A DNA stretch of 64,000 nucleotides, taken from the NCBI RefSeq assembly GCF_016859285.1, contig NC_053406.1:11606026-11670025 (forward strand), written 5' to 3'. Positions 12,709-26,000 of the stretch are shown here, one piece after another. How positions within the stretch are numbered: the stretch's first letter is position 1; each line of letters opens with the position of its first letter. The notes under the pieces are model-generated. The model was not told where the DNA came from. It searched no databases and saw only the letters and a list, made by a program, of their open reading frames with translations. The position numbers and the translations under genes were made by a program. Origin of the DNA: Xiphias gladius. Lineage: Eukaryota; Chordata; Actinopteri; Istiophoriformes; Xiphiidae.

Positions 12709-13396
12709 TCATGAACGTTTCTGCCTCTTGGAATGTCGCTGCTGGCTGGACCGGTCCTCATCGCTGCTCGCCCCCCCAGCATCGCCCCTGCCCCCCCGCT
12801 GACGAGTTCTCCGTGTGTCCCGCTCGCCATCGCTATCCTGCTCCCTGTAATCCTTCCTGCCTGAAGTGGCAGAGGTCCGCTTACTTCTCCTCCTGCCGTC
12901 ATCACCCTCATCCTCCTCCTCCTCATCCTCCTCCTCCTCCTCTTCTTCCTCGCTCTCACTCTCATCCCTCCGTCCTCGACCATTTCTGATTTTCTTTCTG
13001 TCTGATTTGCCATTCTGCATCTTCTTCTTCTGCTCCTCTTCCTGCTCTTCATCCTCCTCCTCCTCTTCTTCATCCTCTTCCTCCTCGTCTTCCTCGGATG
13101 TTGCAGGAGCTTGGCTGATGCGTTTGCGCGAACGCCGGCGGAGGTAGCTGAGGCCAGGCAGCAGCTTTTGGAGCAGCTCGGTGAAGGTCTGCTCTGTCTT
13201 GACCATACAGGAGAGCACAGTGCTGCCCTGCTGGTTGTACTCCTCTGCGTTGGAGAAGACCAGCTTCAGGTCTTCCAGGAAGTCCTGGGCGTGACGATAC
13301 GAGCCCTCGTTGAACTTTCCCTGCATTGTCTGGAAATCCATGGGCTGGGAGATAATGTCCAAGTAGTCCTCTGCCTCCTCTGGGGACACAGGCTCC
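12709..13396 (-). other. baz1b: baz1b last exon: bromodomain C-half plus acidic tail
   Basis: Encodes residues 1370-1597 (the first base completes Arg1369). The bromodomain half includes PMDFQ and the acetyl-lysine-reading Asn in EEYNQQGS. From about residue 1455 the protein becomes two Glu/Asp blocks separated by Lys/Arg-rich segments and ends in RHSKRQKRS and a TGA stop. The Glu codons produce a TCC/CTC-rich plus strand that gives a spurious poly-Ser open frame (12866-13147). Confidence 0.95.
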
Positions 13397-16300
13397 CTGA
13401 GCAGAGAAGAGCATGTACCGAGGGCCAAGTTAGACTAAACACTAAGGATTGTCATAATTCATGATGACTGAATGTTCTCAGTCATTCAGGTAGCAGGACA
13501 TGTCGGTTTACTACAAAAAACCCAAAAAGGATTACTGTTTTTTTCCAACAAGCCTCTAGGATGAGCATCAAAATGTTTTGAAGTGTAAAGCAGAAAATAA
13601 TTTATTATTTATTCATGGGTCTTAAGTACAAACAGCTGCAACAGATCTTCTCTCATTAATTATTAATCACATAATATTGTTTCAGCCTAAACAGCAACAT
13701 AATATGGTTTCATTCGGTGCACCTCAACCTTTCTGTAACTCTCTTCTAAATAATGTGGTACATTTTCCATGTAGTGTTAATATGGTGTGTCACGATGATC
13801 AGCGTTGATGCTTAATGAACAATTCTGTAATCCTAAAATGAAGCCACGTTTACCTGAATGAAACATGGCTCACATATGCAAGTAAAGCCCCCATCCTGCC
13901 TTTATGGTGAGTTTATCTCAGGTTGTTCACAAATTCCTCCACCTCTGCTAGGATTAGCAGTCCATACCCCATCCAAGACCCAAACCCAAAGCTTAACTGT
14001 GTATAAACCGAAGGGTTTCACTATTAGAGCCCATTATGGTCAGTGCACAAATTTGATGAAAATGTTCAGTTATTACAGTTGGCTTACAGTTGATGTAAAC
14101 TACTCTAAACGTTGTGTGGTTGCTCCAAAAATGGGTCCAGCTTGACATGTACTCACCGCGCTGAATACTAACTGTAATTTCAAGCATGCGGATTATGCTC
14201 GCTGCTCACCTGAAAGGCCAGCTGTAGCGGAATTTCATCAGCTTCTTGAGGATTTCCTCGCACCTCTCCAGCTCCAGCACCTGCCTGCGCGCTCCTGATT
14301 GGGAATTCTGTCGCACCTGCAGAACCCGCACACACAGGCAACAACAAATAAAGATCTGTAGGTTTGTGAAATATAAACGAACCCCTGCCCTCACGTGTTT
14401 CCTGCTTCAAGTGTTTTCTTTAATTCTGAGAAGCAGGACACATCTTCTACATGCAAGTGTCCTTGTGGTTTCTTACCAGTTCGTCAATGTCTGCCGGGCT
14501 GTTGGGTCCAGCCCTCTGTTTGCTGCTTTGACTACTAGAAGACGACTGCTTCTTGGATTTACTTTTTGAACTTTTCTGTCGAGACGAAGACTGCTTATTT
14601 TTCTTCCTTGGTCTCACTGTAGACAAAACAATGAGGGGTGATCAGGACGACAAGAAAAATAAAAAGTAGAAATTATCATCATAGATATGCTGCAGTTCTA
14701 CATATGGAATCTGATATGTCAAGTTAATTAATGTTTCATTTGTCTGTTACGTTGTTGACATTTTAACCAATGCCAGGCCTCCATGGACTTTAGCCCTAGA
14801 CTTCCAGTGGATTATCAAACAAACAGTCTCACGCTAGAAGTGAGAAAAATAATCTGTTTTTAGGTGCCTCGCCATCTTCTCCTGAACTATTCAGCATCAA
14901 TGCGCTAAACTTCTTAACAGTTGACCTTGACATGATGGCCTGAACCGACAGAGGGGATCATCTTGCCACATACTCTGAGTGAAGCCAGAGTGAGACACAG
15001 CTTCAAAGCAAGGTCCAGACCTGAGTTGTGCTACATGACAACACACAGACAATAGCCACAGGAGCTGAAATTCCCTATCAGCATTCCTCTCATTCCTGAC
15101 CTTCAACCCCAGGGACCACCATTTTCCAAAACTAACTCAGCTTTTCAAATCTGTGACATCTCTTTTTGGATGAAAAAAAAAAAAATCAATTCATTCAATT
15201 CAATTTATTTATTATATTATTGTTTCTTTTGTGCTGTAGTGTTTAATAGGAAGATGCAACGTATTAATGACACAAGGATTCCAATTTTGAGTGGGTACAT
15301 ATAATATGGCAATGATAACCTGGACAGACTACAGGATTTGGCCATATTCATCCCCATCTTTTAAGTGGTGTGTTCAGGGAAATGTGTGACATGAGCAGAG
15401 AAACTGTTTTAATTCTTTCTTAGCTCTGGTTAAAACCCTCATGATCAACTGTCATCGAATTGAGACAATTTTGTGAAACCTGGACTTGATTTTCTCTCTT
15501 TGATACTCACAGCTGTGCCCCATGGCTTTGTAGTCGTTCTCCTCTTCATCCTCCTCGTCTTCCTCAGAGTCCTCCTCTTCTGACTCCTCCTCATTCTCTT
15601 CTTCATCTGTGTCTTGGTTATAGTTCCTGCAATGGAGAGGTTGCCATTCATAAATCTTAACATGACTGATAAAGTTAGAAAGGGGGCAGATTTTAATGTT
15701 CGGCGAAAATAATCAAACATATTGGTTTCAGTGATACTGCTGGAGCCGCTGCTCTGCTGTTTGTCTATCGGTGGGGTACTTGACCAACCGAGGTCAACGT
15801 AAAAGGAGTAAGCTGCACAGATTGCCATTGGAAGGGCTGCATAGCACAAAGATGGCAAAGGGGGAATAAATGCATTTGTTTCCCTGGCTTCTGTCAAACT
15901 TGCAGTACTACTGCAGATTATAATTAAAACTACAACCCCTTGGGAACGACAATTTACCAAAAAGACAACTGATCCAGCTCTATCCGCATCCATAGTCATT
16001 TTGTATGGAATTGTGCTTGTTCTCATCAGGAAAACGTGAGTTGAATTTTTTTTTCATTTGTTCTATTTTGTTTTTTGTTTTTTTTAAACACATGAAACAC
16101 TATTATGTGTGCATACATGTTGCCACTGTAAACGCTCCACAGCACTCATTTCTGTGAAATAGATCTGTAATGATTAAAATGTTTTCTTTTTAACTGTGAC
16201 AACCTACGAGGACTAGCCAGCTGTGTTAGGACACAAATTAAATGTTGCTTTAAAAACTGAGTATACATTAACTCTAGAGTTACCCCAGTGTAATGCAACA

Positions 16301-17012
16301 GCTTGTATGGATGATGGAATATAGACAAGACAAACCAAACAGTTAGATGGAGAGTTACCTTGAACGGGAGCCACGTCTGGCCACGGTGGGCTGGCAGGCA
16401 GGACATAGCCACTCTCCCGCAGGGATGCGGTACAAGGCCGGTCGCAGGCAGAACAGGTGGAAGGCCTTGTTACACTCATCACACAGGATAAGTTTCTCAT
16501 CATCACCTGGAAGAGATCAGTACAAATCATAAGGCTGAGCTAAGGAAGCTATTTTTTAAATCCATTTTCTTGTGCTACCTAAGATTTACTCAGTAATCCC
16601 ACATTTTTGTTCTTGAAGTCTAATTTTTCCTGGTCTTCACTCCCTGAAAAGGCCAACCATCTTTGCTTGTTTTCTTGTGTGTCTATGTTGATGTGAAAGT
16701 TTTTATTGTCATCTTATCACTACAGGTTCACCTGTTGGAGTGCGGAGCGGCCGGCTCTGTATGTAGACTTGCCTGACACTACTAGTCTGTTCTGTTCTGA
16801 GCCTGCTGGATCTGGGCCTAGACTCCATCAGCTTCAGCACAGATGGGCTCTGCCTAAGCACTACACAGGGAGCACAAGACTGATTGGGTAGTGTAGAACT
16901 GCTTCACTCAGACAGGACAGACTGAACCTTGACTGACCATGTTTATATGCAGACTATAACACAATAATCCGGCAAATCATTTAGTAAAGACATCAGATAG
17001 TTGTGGTGACTG

Positions 17013-17089
<77 letters not shown>

Positions 17090-20000
17090 TTTGTCAGACA
17101 GGGGCTAGCTGTGGAGCTCTAGTACTGTTGAGGTCACTGAGGTACTTTTGTTCATCCTGTTACTGGTTTTTGAACTGCTGAACTACAGTCAAAACACAGA
17201 AAGGCCTGTTACGACAAAGCCATATATGCAAATAACGGCAAAGTGCCATCATCAGCTGCAAATAACTTGTGCGTGTTTCCTTTAAATTTGACTTTAAGGG
17301 ACAGCAGTCGAATCAGTCCTTACCTTTCCTGCGACAGACTTTGCAGCGAGCGTTCTCAGCAGACATGTCCCACTTTATGCAAGCGTCCAACATCCCCAGC
17401 AGCACATGCATGCGGGAAAAGGTCTGGGCCTCTCTGATAGCCGTCTTCCACTTCTCTACCGCTGTAGCTACCTAAGAGGAAAGGTAGAACACAGCACTGT
17501 GTTTAACAGACGACCTGTGCATTCAACTGTGTCCTTGATGATGTAAGTGGTTAATAACTCTGCAAAATTGCATGGCTAAACCCCTTATTTTAACAGCAGT
17601 CAATGACTTTTTGCTGAACCCCGTTACCTGTGAGACGCAAACTTAAAACCGAACACGAACACTGCAACTCTTTGTCTTACCCTAGCCTCCTCTGCCAGTC
17701 TCTTCTCCTCGTCCACCTCCTCAGCCTTGCTGCTTTCTTCACCTCCTTGCTTTTTCTTCTTTTTCTGCTTAGGGGCCATGAATCCCTGCAGGAACTTTTT
17801 GATTACACACGCCTGAATGGTGATGATGCACTCGCCAAAGTCTTTCAAGCTCTCCGTGTCTTTCAACTGTGGACAGAAGACGAAACAAACAAATAGGTAT
17901 GAATTACAAGTGCAAGGTTCACGCACACCCTGACAGGGATGAATATATCCACTCTCAGGTATATACATCCCAATTACCTGTTGACATAAAGGCTGTACAC
18001 CATCATATAAATTTATACATTTCTCACACTTGAGTGAACATAATGTAGAAATAATAGGGATACTAATTTTGTATATAATCGGACAAATCATTCACCTGAT
18101 CTTCAATGTCTATGTTGTCATCCAGGTATCCCAGGCCTCCCTTTTGCAGCCGTGAAGCCACCTCCTGGATGTCACTGCGTAGGTATTTGAGCAGCTCTGC
18201 GTAGCCATCACAGGTCCTGAGGCCCATTTTGCCCTTACGGGTCAGATGGATGGAGTGGAGGATGTCCTGATACCTAAACAGGGAAGGGAAAGCTTTGTAT
18301 TTACCTTTGTATTTACTCAACATTTAATTTAGCCGTTCTTCTGGTCAAACACAGTTGCCTTTTTTTTTTTTTTTTTTTAAAAACAAACAAAAACAATAGT
18401 GTGCATTCCTCCTTGCTTCGTGGGGAACTAAGTCTACTTAATGTATTTCCATTCTAAACCTTTCTCCACTATCTACACCTTTGGTGCTACTGTTAGTTCC
18501 CACAAAATGAAACTTAAAAAAGGAACTTCTTTGTAAGAGATCCCTGAAAACCAGCAATAAATGGGCACAGGAAGTGCAGCAGGATTGAATGGTTTCATGC
18601 TTTTTGAAAAAATTATCTCCTGTAGTGAGAATGCATTTACCTGCTTTGTATCTTCGCCTTCAGTTCACTCTCTCTGACCCCCTGAGGATGAAGACTTTCC
18701 ACCAGTTCTTCCAGCTCAGCTGTGCTGTCACATATGAACCTGGATCCAAAGGCAGAACAATTTGAGACGACAGTTTACAAAAGGAAGAAGAACGAAAAAT
18801 CAATCAAAAGAAAGACAAGACAAACAGAAAAAGAAAAAGAAAGACAGAAGCACAGCTTGTACCAGAGGTTCTGTCCCTGTTTGGGAACAGTGGTTTCTAT
18901 ACAGACGTCTGCTGCTGCTCCCTGCTGGGCTCCTTCACTAATGGCACCATCTATGCTACCATCATCTTTTTCAGCTCCTACAACAGAAACAACAATTTAT
19001 CATCTCAAAAAGATGAAAAAAAAAAAAAATGTATACATTTTTATGACTACAAAGCAGAAAATCATTATCATTATCAATATTGAGGTAGAAAAAAAAATCT
19101 ACGACAACAATAGCCAATAGTCATTTTTAACAAAAATTTTGATAAGAATATATTAAAACTTATAAATACTTTACCTTGTGAGTCATGTGTAGTGGCCGAC
19201 TCTCCATCCTCCTCCTCTTCCACCTCAGGCTCAGCCGGTTTGTCCTCAGGTGGAGGGGTGAAGCTGTAGTCGATACTTTCATGCACCCAGCCTTTCTCAA
19301 TGTACAGACCAGGAACCACATCAGAGAAAAGCCAGTATCTAAAAACAAAAACATCAAGCAAACATGGTTCAAATTTATTCAAGTTATTAAGAGGGGTTGT
19401 ATATAATCTCTCACTGTTTGGGTGCAGAACTCACCTGTTATGATTTCTGTCTGTACCCAGTGGGGTTCTGCGCATGACAAGTCTGGCTTTGGTTATCCCA
19501 TCCTGGAAGGCCCTCTCTGCAGCAGCCCTTTGTTTACGCATCCGCTCCTCTTCAGCCTCCTTCTCCATTCGTTCTAGGGGGGGCGGGGGGGTTAACAGTA
19601 ACAAATATGACTGAGGAATTCTGCTAAAAATTGATGAAGTATTTTATCATGATTAGTCAGCTGTTGCTCTAAATGAATCGCATTACTAAAAGAGCCCAGT
19701 GGTGGAGAAGCTATGTACTAAGTGAACAAAAAGTTAGAGTTAAAAAACATTAAAGAAAAAAAAGTCGTATTTGGGAGGAAAAAAATGCACATTTTGAACT
19801 GCTCCTCATCCTCCTGTAAAGATTACCTTTGTTCTGCCTGTCCATCTCCTCCTTCTCCTTCTTGGCCTGCATGGCCATCAGCCGCCGGCTCTTCACTGAG
19901 CTGATCATGTCTTCTGGCTCTGGCTCCAGCTCCACCTTTACTTCTTTTTTGGCCTCCTTCTTAGCACCCCCCTCTTTTTTCTTCTCACCTTCAAAACAAG

Positions 20001-23000
20001 AAAACAAAGAAACACAAACAATATATTGGTATCAAATTGTATTTGTATTTACATTTTGGGGGTATTAATAATAGACTAATGACAGACTGAAACATCCTCT
20101 TGTCTCTGACATTTTGCAAAGTTTAATGATCAGAATATATTCATAATAAATGCACAGTTTTACTGATATTTTGTGAGTAGTATATAAGCTTTTTAGTATT
20201 CTTAAATGAGCAAGGAAAGATGCGGAAATCACGCTATTACAGTATTAACTCTTCTCATTTGTTTCACTGCGACATTACAACTACAGGTAAAGCTCTCTGA
20301 TGATCCTTGCCTACCTTTGCCCTCCATCTCCTTCCGCTTCTTCTTCTCAGCCTTCTTGCGGTCATTGACCTCTTTCAACATTGCCAGGCGCTCCTTCCAC
20401 AGCTCAGCTGACCGCTGCTGCATTGCATCAACGTGGTCTTCCACTGAGTAGGTCATGAGGATGCGGTGGCAGAGTGCCACCAGCAGGTTGACCTTCTCCT
20501 CGGGGCTCAGCTCAAAGACCTCGATTGTCTCAAGCTTCTCCAAGAACTCACTGGTCACCACATCATCAAAGCCCCCCATGGGACCCGAGTCCTCTGAGCC
20601 CTGGCCACTCTCCTCACCATGAGCATCACATGGACGCAGACACAACCGTGCCAGCTCTGACACAGAGTGCATGGTAAGGGGGATCTCAGATAAGGGCATA
20701 TCGAGCTCACTGTAGCCTTCTGCCAGCTCATCCTGCAGCAGCGTTTGGAGGAGCACCACCAGCACACGGTTCAGGTAGAGGAAGCCGGACCGTTCCCCGG
20801 CCAGTGCTTCCATCAGAGCCACTGCTGTGATCGGATACTGATCATCTGGCATTAAGAGCCCTGCATAGCAGTGGAGGAAGTCCACTACCATGGCTACATA
20901 GCCAAACAGGGTGTTGGGCAACCCCTCAGGCATGTCTACAAGCTTGAACGTTGGCAGGGTCTTACCACCTTCGATCTCCTGGTCCTCGTATCTACGTGAC
21001 TGTTCGCGGCGGACCAGCATCTCCTTCTCGCGTCTCTCCTTGGCCTTTTCTCGCAGTTTCTCTTTGAGTTCCTCACGCCGCTTCTTCATCTCTTCCTGCC
21101 TTTCCTCTTCGCTCATGGCTGCCCATCGTTTCTTTTGCTCCAAAAGCTCCCAGCGTTTCTGCACCAGCTCCTTGAGCTCCTCCGGCAGACGGCTGCGATC
21201 ATCTGGGGATAAGGTCTTTGCAGCCTTGGAAATAAGGGAGGAGAGGGAGTTCTTTTTGTCTTCTTTGCCCTTATTCTCTTTATAGTAACGAAGGAGGTGG
21301 AGAGCCATAGGGTGCAATGGCTTCCCCAATTTAGGTGTACCCATGCCAGTACTACGGGCTCTTTTCTTAGGGCTCCCAGCAGGGGTGCTCTTAGCCAGAT
21401 GCAGCAGAGTCATCTGCTTCATCTTTGGTGTCTTAGCACCAGCTTTGCCATCCTTTTTAGAAGCTTTGAGCACATTGAGCTTTTTATCACCGCTTTTTCC
21501 ATTTTTTTTCCCTTCTCTCTTGTCCCCAGACTTTCTGCCCGATTTCGGAGTGGAGGGCGCCGAACCTTTGCCTTCTCCTTTCTTAGGAGTTCCTGAGTTC
21601 TTGACCTTGAGTGGAGAACCATTCATTTTTATTTTCTGGAATACAGACAACATGAGTCCATTAAGCAAAACTTTTAAGTTTAAGGGATACCCCATAATGA
21701 TTAAGAAATATCTTTACAAGACTTCATTATGTGCATAGAACCCAACTAACCTGCATGTGGCCCCAGATGGTGGGACTAAGTGGCATGCCTAAAGCATCTT
21801 TCTTCTTTTTCCTTTTCTTCTCTCCCTTCTCATTTCCTGAATCCTCTCCTGGTGTGTCTGAGGTCTTAAGCTTCTTGCTAGGTTTACCCTCTGGAGATGT
21901 CAAGCTCTTACGCTTTGTGGAGGGATTCTCTGCTAAAAACTTTAGCCAAACAAGAGTGTGAGCCAAGAACGAGCAACATTTTTCAATAAATGACATGCAG
22001 AAAATGACCTTGAGTAAATTACCTTGTGCGGATCAAGAAGAAAGTCACTGAATTTGCTGGGCAGGTTAAACTTTTTCACCAGTTCATCCTCAACCACCCA
22101 GGGAGCACTCTCTCCCATGCCCAGTCTCAGAGCATAGTGCCTAATGAAATAGCGCATGATCTCCTTGGTTGGAGGCCGCTCCGTTCTGTAAAGACTGTCT
22201 GCTGGGACATCACTAATCACCTATAACAGAAGTTATAGGATTCAATCCACTTTCTTTCAAAGATGCAAAGGTTTGCACAGACCTTAACAGATAATGAACC
22301 CCACATGGCTTTTTCACAGACTGACTGTGGGCAAGAATACCAATCATCATCATCAGTTGTAGTGCAGAAAAACACAGAAGAGTAACATACTGTCACTGGT
22401 GTCAAGATAAGACTAATTCTTATCTGGAACCAACAAGGAAAATACACCTAAACATTTGCTGACTGCTGATGGCATGATACAGACCTTATCCTCAGTGATG
22501 AGCTTCACGTCATACTTATGAGGAAGGAATTTGGGCATCGCCCACTTCTTCTTCTCTTCCTTCATGGCAGTGGGAAGTTTCCTTGGAGAACGTCGTGCTC
22601 TGTCACCTGATAGGAACCAAAACATTGTTTAAAAAAAAATAATAATAAATAAGAATAACCTATAAAAAGAGTACATGATCCAACACCTGGAAAAAGTGAA
22701 TACAATATAGGCCAATTTCTTCCTCCTGTGAAGCCTAAAACTCTAGGCTATGTCCCTTGGTACTCTTCTTCTGATTGCAAATGTACTGATTAGTACTCAC
22801 TGAGACTCTCTCTCCTGTTCTCCTCCTCTCTGGGAGGAGGCTCCTTCCTCTGGTTTTCCTGACTTGCGTTCTCCTTGTCGCTGGATGGCGAGTCACAGGC
22901 ACCCTCAAGCTTCTTCTCCCCTGTCTCACCCTCTGGGTTTTCTAGGGGGTGGATCTTCACCACCTTCACTCGCAAACTTTTGTCCTTCCCCACCTGAAGA

Positions 23001-26000
23001 GGGAAAAAAAAAAAAAAAAGGATTCAAATTACACCGAAAGAAAGTTTCCAAATGAACACCTGCTCACCCCTTCTCTACCACTACGATGCATTTCATTTAG
23101 ATTTTATGCATGTTTGTCATATTATATAAAACTTTCTCTATTGCATTTATTTTTTTGCATAGTGATGCTGACTGTGTGAAAGCAACTGAAACAAATGGCA
23201 GCCAGTGGGCAAGAATATGAATACAAAAACTTTTGTATGCTAAAGGGTTAAATTTAAAATAAAAATCTAGAGTATAATTAATTTTCTATGATGAATGAAA
23301 AAAAAAAAAAAAGCTGTATGGTCCTCTACAGATAATATCTGAAGTGGTACAGAGAATGCAATATAACAATGCAAATGCTATGAGCCTGATTCCTGTTGGG
23401 GGACACCTTAAGATCAAAATGCAAAGTTACATAATAGCTATACTTAACACACAAGTGTAGAAATTTAAGAAGTCGAACTGACCAGGAAGTCACACTCTTC
23501 ACCCACAGCATACTTGGTAAGGATTTCCACCCAGGCCATTTCAACCAGTTTGTCTAAAGACACTGTGTTGTGGTGGACCATCTCCAGGACGGGCTTCTCA
23601 AACCACTGGGGATACTCCTCTTGAAGCCTGCACACAGAACACGAGCATTAATTAGTACAAAAAAAATGTAATGAAAAGAAGGTGTGATATAGTTTTTGGA
23701 GTCCCATCATTTTATGCTCCACTTTATCACGTATAAAGTGACACTGTTTCTAATGTCCTGAGTGCATCTAAAAACAAGCTGACTGTTGCCACGTCAGACA
23801 TAAATTGGATTCATTCATGATTGTATGCACTCTATTCATGGCAAGATAGGTTTCAAGCTGTTTGGATTTCTGAGCTGCAGTCATCACAGGGACCAGAGCA
23901 TTACATAACAGGACAACAAAGACCTTAGGGTGGCCAGTAGGGGGAGTATCCTGGCTGACATAATTAGACAGGGCTTAAATACAACTCATGATCTTGAGTG
24001 ACTTGAGCTCTGGGCAGCTGAGCACTGCTCTGCCCAGTCTTTGCTGTGGCATCTCTTTGGGCCTTGTCTATAGTTTAGGTCACATTCCTCTTGCTGACAG
24101 CACATATACAGTACAGTATATGTGTACACCTGGTTGATGGTAAGTGTTCAACTGAATTATCACCAACCAGGTGTACATATACCGTAGATCTCAGCTGGAC
24201 TAGTCTAATCTTTATGTCTATATTCTTCCCTTTTGCAGATCAGGATAAGGGAGTTCTCTCCAGGCCATTGCAGATTCAAGGATGACTCAATCACACACCC
24301 TCTAAATAGAATGAGAGGAGGAGCACCGGATTTATCCAATCATAGCAAAGCAGCGAGCCTTGTGACCTTCACTGGGAGAATATGGCTCTTTCATGATACT
24401 ACTGAGCTTCTGTGCAAGAGGCTAATCCTTATATTTGTGCAAGTGCATCTAACTGACCAGTAAAGTTCAACATTCAGAGATTAATAAAACCAAGGGTTTT
24501 ACTGGACATCTGAATGCGTTTTTGAATGTTACGTGTATTGGCCAAGGACTGCAGTCAATTGAGAGTAGACTAATGGCTCTTATTTCATTAGATGGATGGA
24601 ATCGTGAACATGCCCATGCAAACTCTGGATGTGATACTGACAGTTCAGTGACTTCTTGTTCCTCCTCCCATGCTTCTTTGTGTGTCAGCTGGCTGCTTCC
24701 AGTGCTCTTGCATGTCCAGATGCGCTCATTATATCTCTGCAAGCGTGCCTCATACTCTCTGTAGTCATTTTGTCAAGGTAAATTGCGATGTTCACATGTC
24801 AACAGTTGCCCTTTGTTTAGCCATTTGCTTACTCATTACAAGTAAGACATGCACGGTCCATTGTTGACAAATTAGAGTCATTGATGTCAATAGTTGAAAA
24901 AGAGGCTGGGTCCAAGGGGCACCCACCATACACAGTCATGACTTCATTACAAAACTTGATCCATGGTTATACTTTTAGGAACAAAAAAAGTGTACTTAGG
25001 GTGTTATAAACAATGCAAAACTGGGAAAAAGTTTGGGCAAAACAACAGTAAGCACACTTCTTAGAGTTGTTGATGGGAGTTAAATGTTTGACTTAAAAAG
25101 AAACCCAACAACAACAGTGAAGCCAAACTCTCTGTGTTAGTATACGTGGGACAGTGTGGAAAGGTAGATAGGAGGCCCGTGGTTCTCGTAGCTGTTCTTG
25201 ATGATAGATTCCGATATTAAAGTCAAACATTTACGTTATTAAAATAACTGTGTTACTGCTGGAATCCAAAACTACTACAACTTATACTAACTTTATGTTG
25301 CCATAAAAACACCTGAAGACCACTTTTAGCACTACGTGTGTCACTTCGAGCGGTCACAGCTAACTTCATAATGTTGCTGACAGTTTGAAGTGCCATATAA
25401 TCATCTCTCCTAAACGAGTGGGTAAAAGCAGCTGGCTATTACACCAGAACATGCCTATCCAACAAAAAAGGTCGTTTCATATAAGTGACTGAGTGTAAGT
25501 CAGCTGTTGTCATCTCTTAGTAAACTCAAAAACACAAATGTACCGGTAGCTAAGGCTTGTGTGCTAATCTTAGCAGCTAGCTCCAGGTATTGAGAGCAGA
25601 CGACGGGCTATTGTGACATAATGGGGAAAATAACGTTAGCAGCGTGCTAGCTAGCTCTGCTAGCATTACTAGTAGCTGACAGCGGGTCCGTCAAAGTGAA
25701 AGGACGGCCTTTTACAGTAGCGCTCTACATTTAACTAAGCATGAGAACTGTGGTATGTGCCGCAAAAAACTGATCTTTTTATCTGGCTTCGTGAAATAGT
25801 CAGCTGCACCGAAATGACTAGCAAAGCTGTTTGAATGTTAGCTAGCAAGCTTGTCATCTAGTGTAAAGTGAGTACATGCGGGGAGACACTAAATGAAGGG
25901 AAAATGTCTGGTAATTTTAAAATAGCTTTGTTAGCTCGGGTTACAGTCCTGTGCATTTAACTGTGTGGGCATCGGTTCAGCCAGGCAGACAAAGCCAGTC

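Noticed and set aside
12866..13147. Plus-strand open frame rich in Ser
   Set aside because: It is the complement of the Glu/Asp codons of the baz1b tail.
16213..16530. Minus-strand open frame over the PHD exon
   Set aside because: Wrong frame. The PHD cysteines and flanking splice sites are in the adjacent frame (exon 16359-16506).
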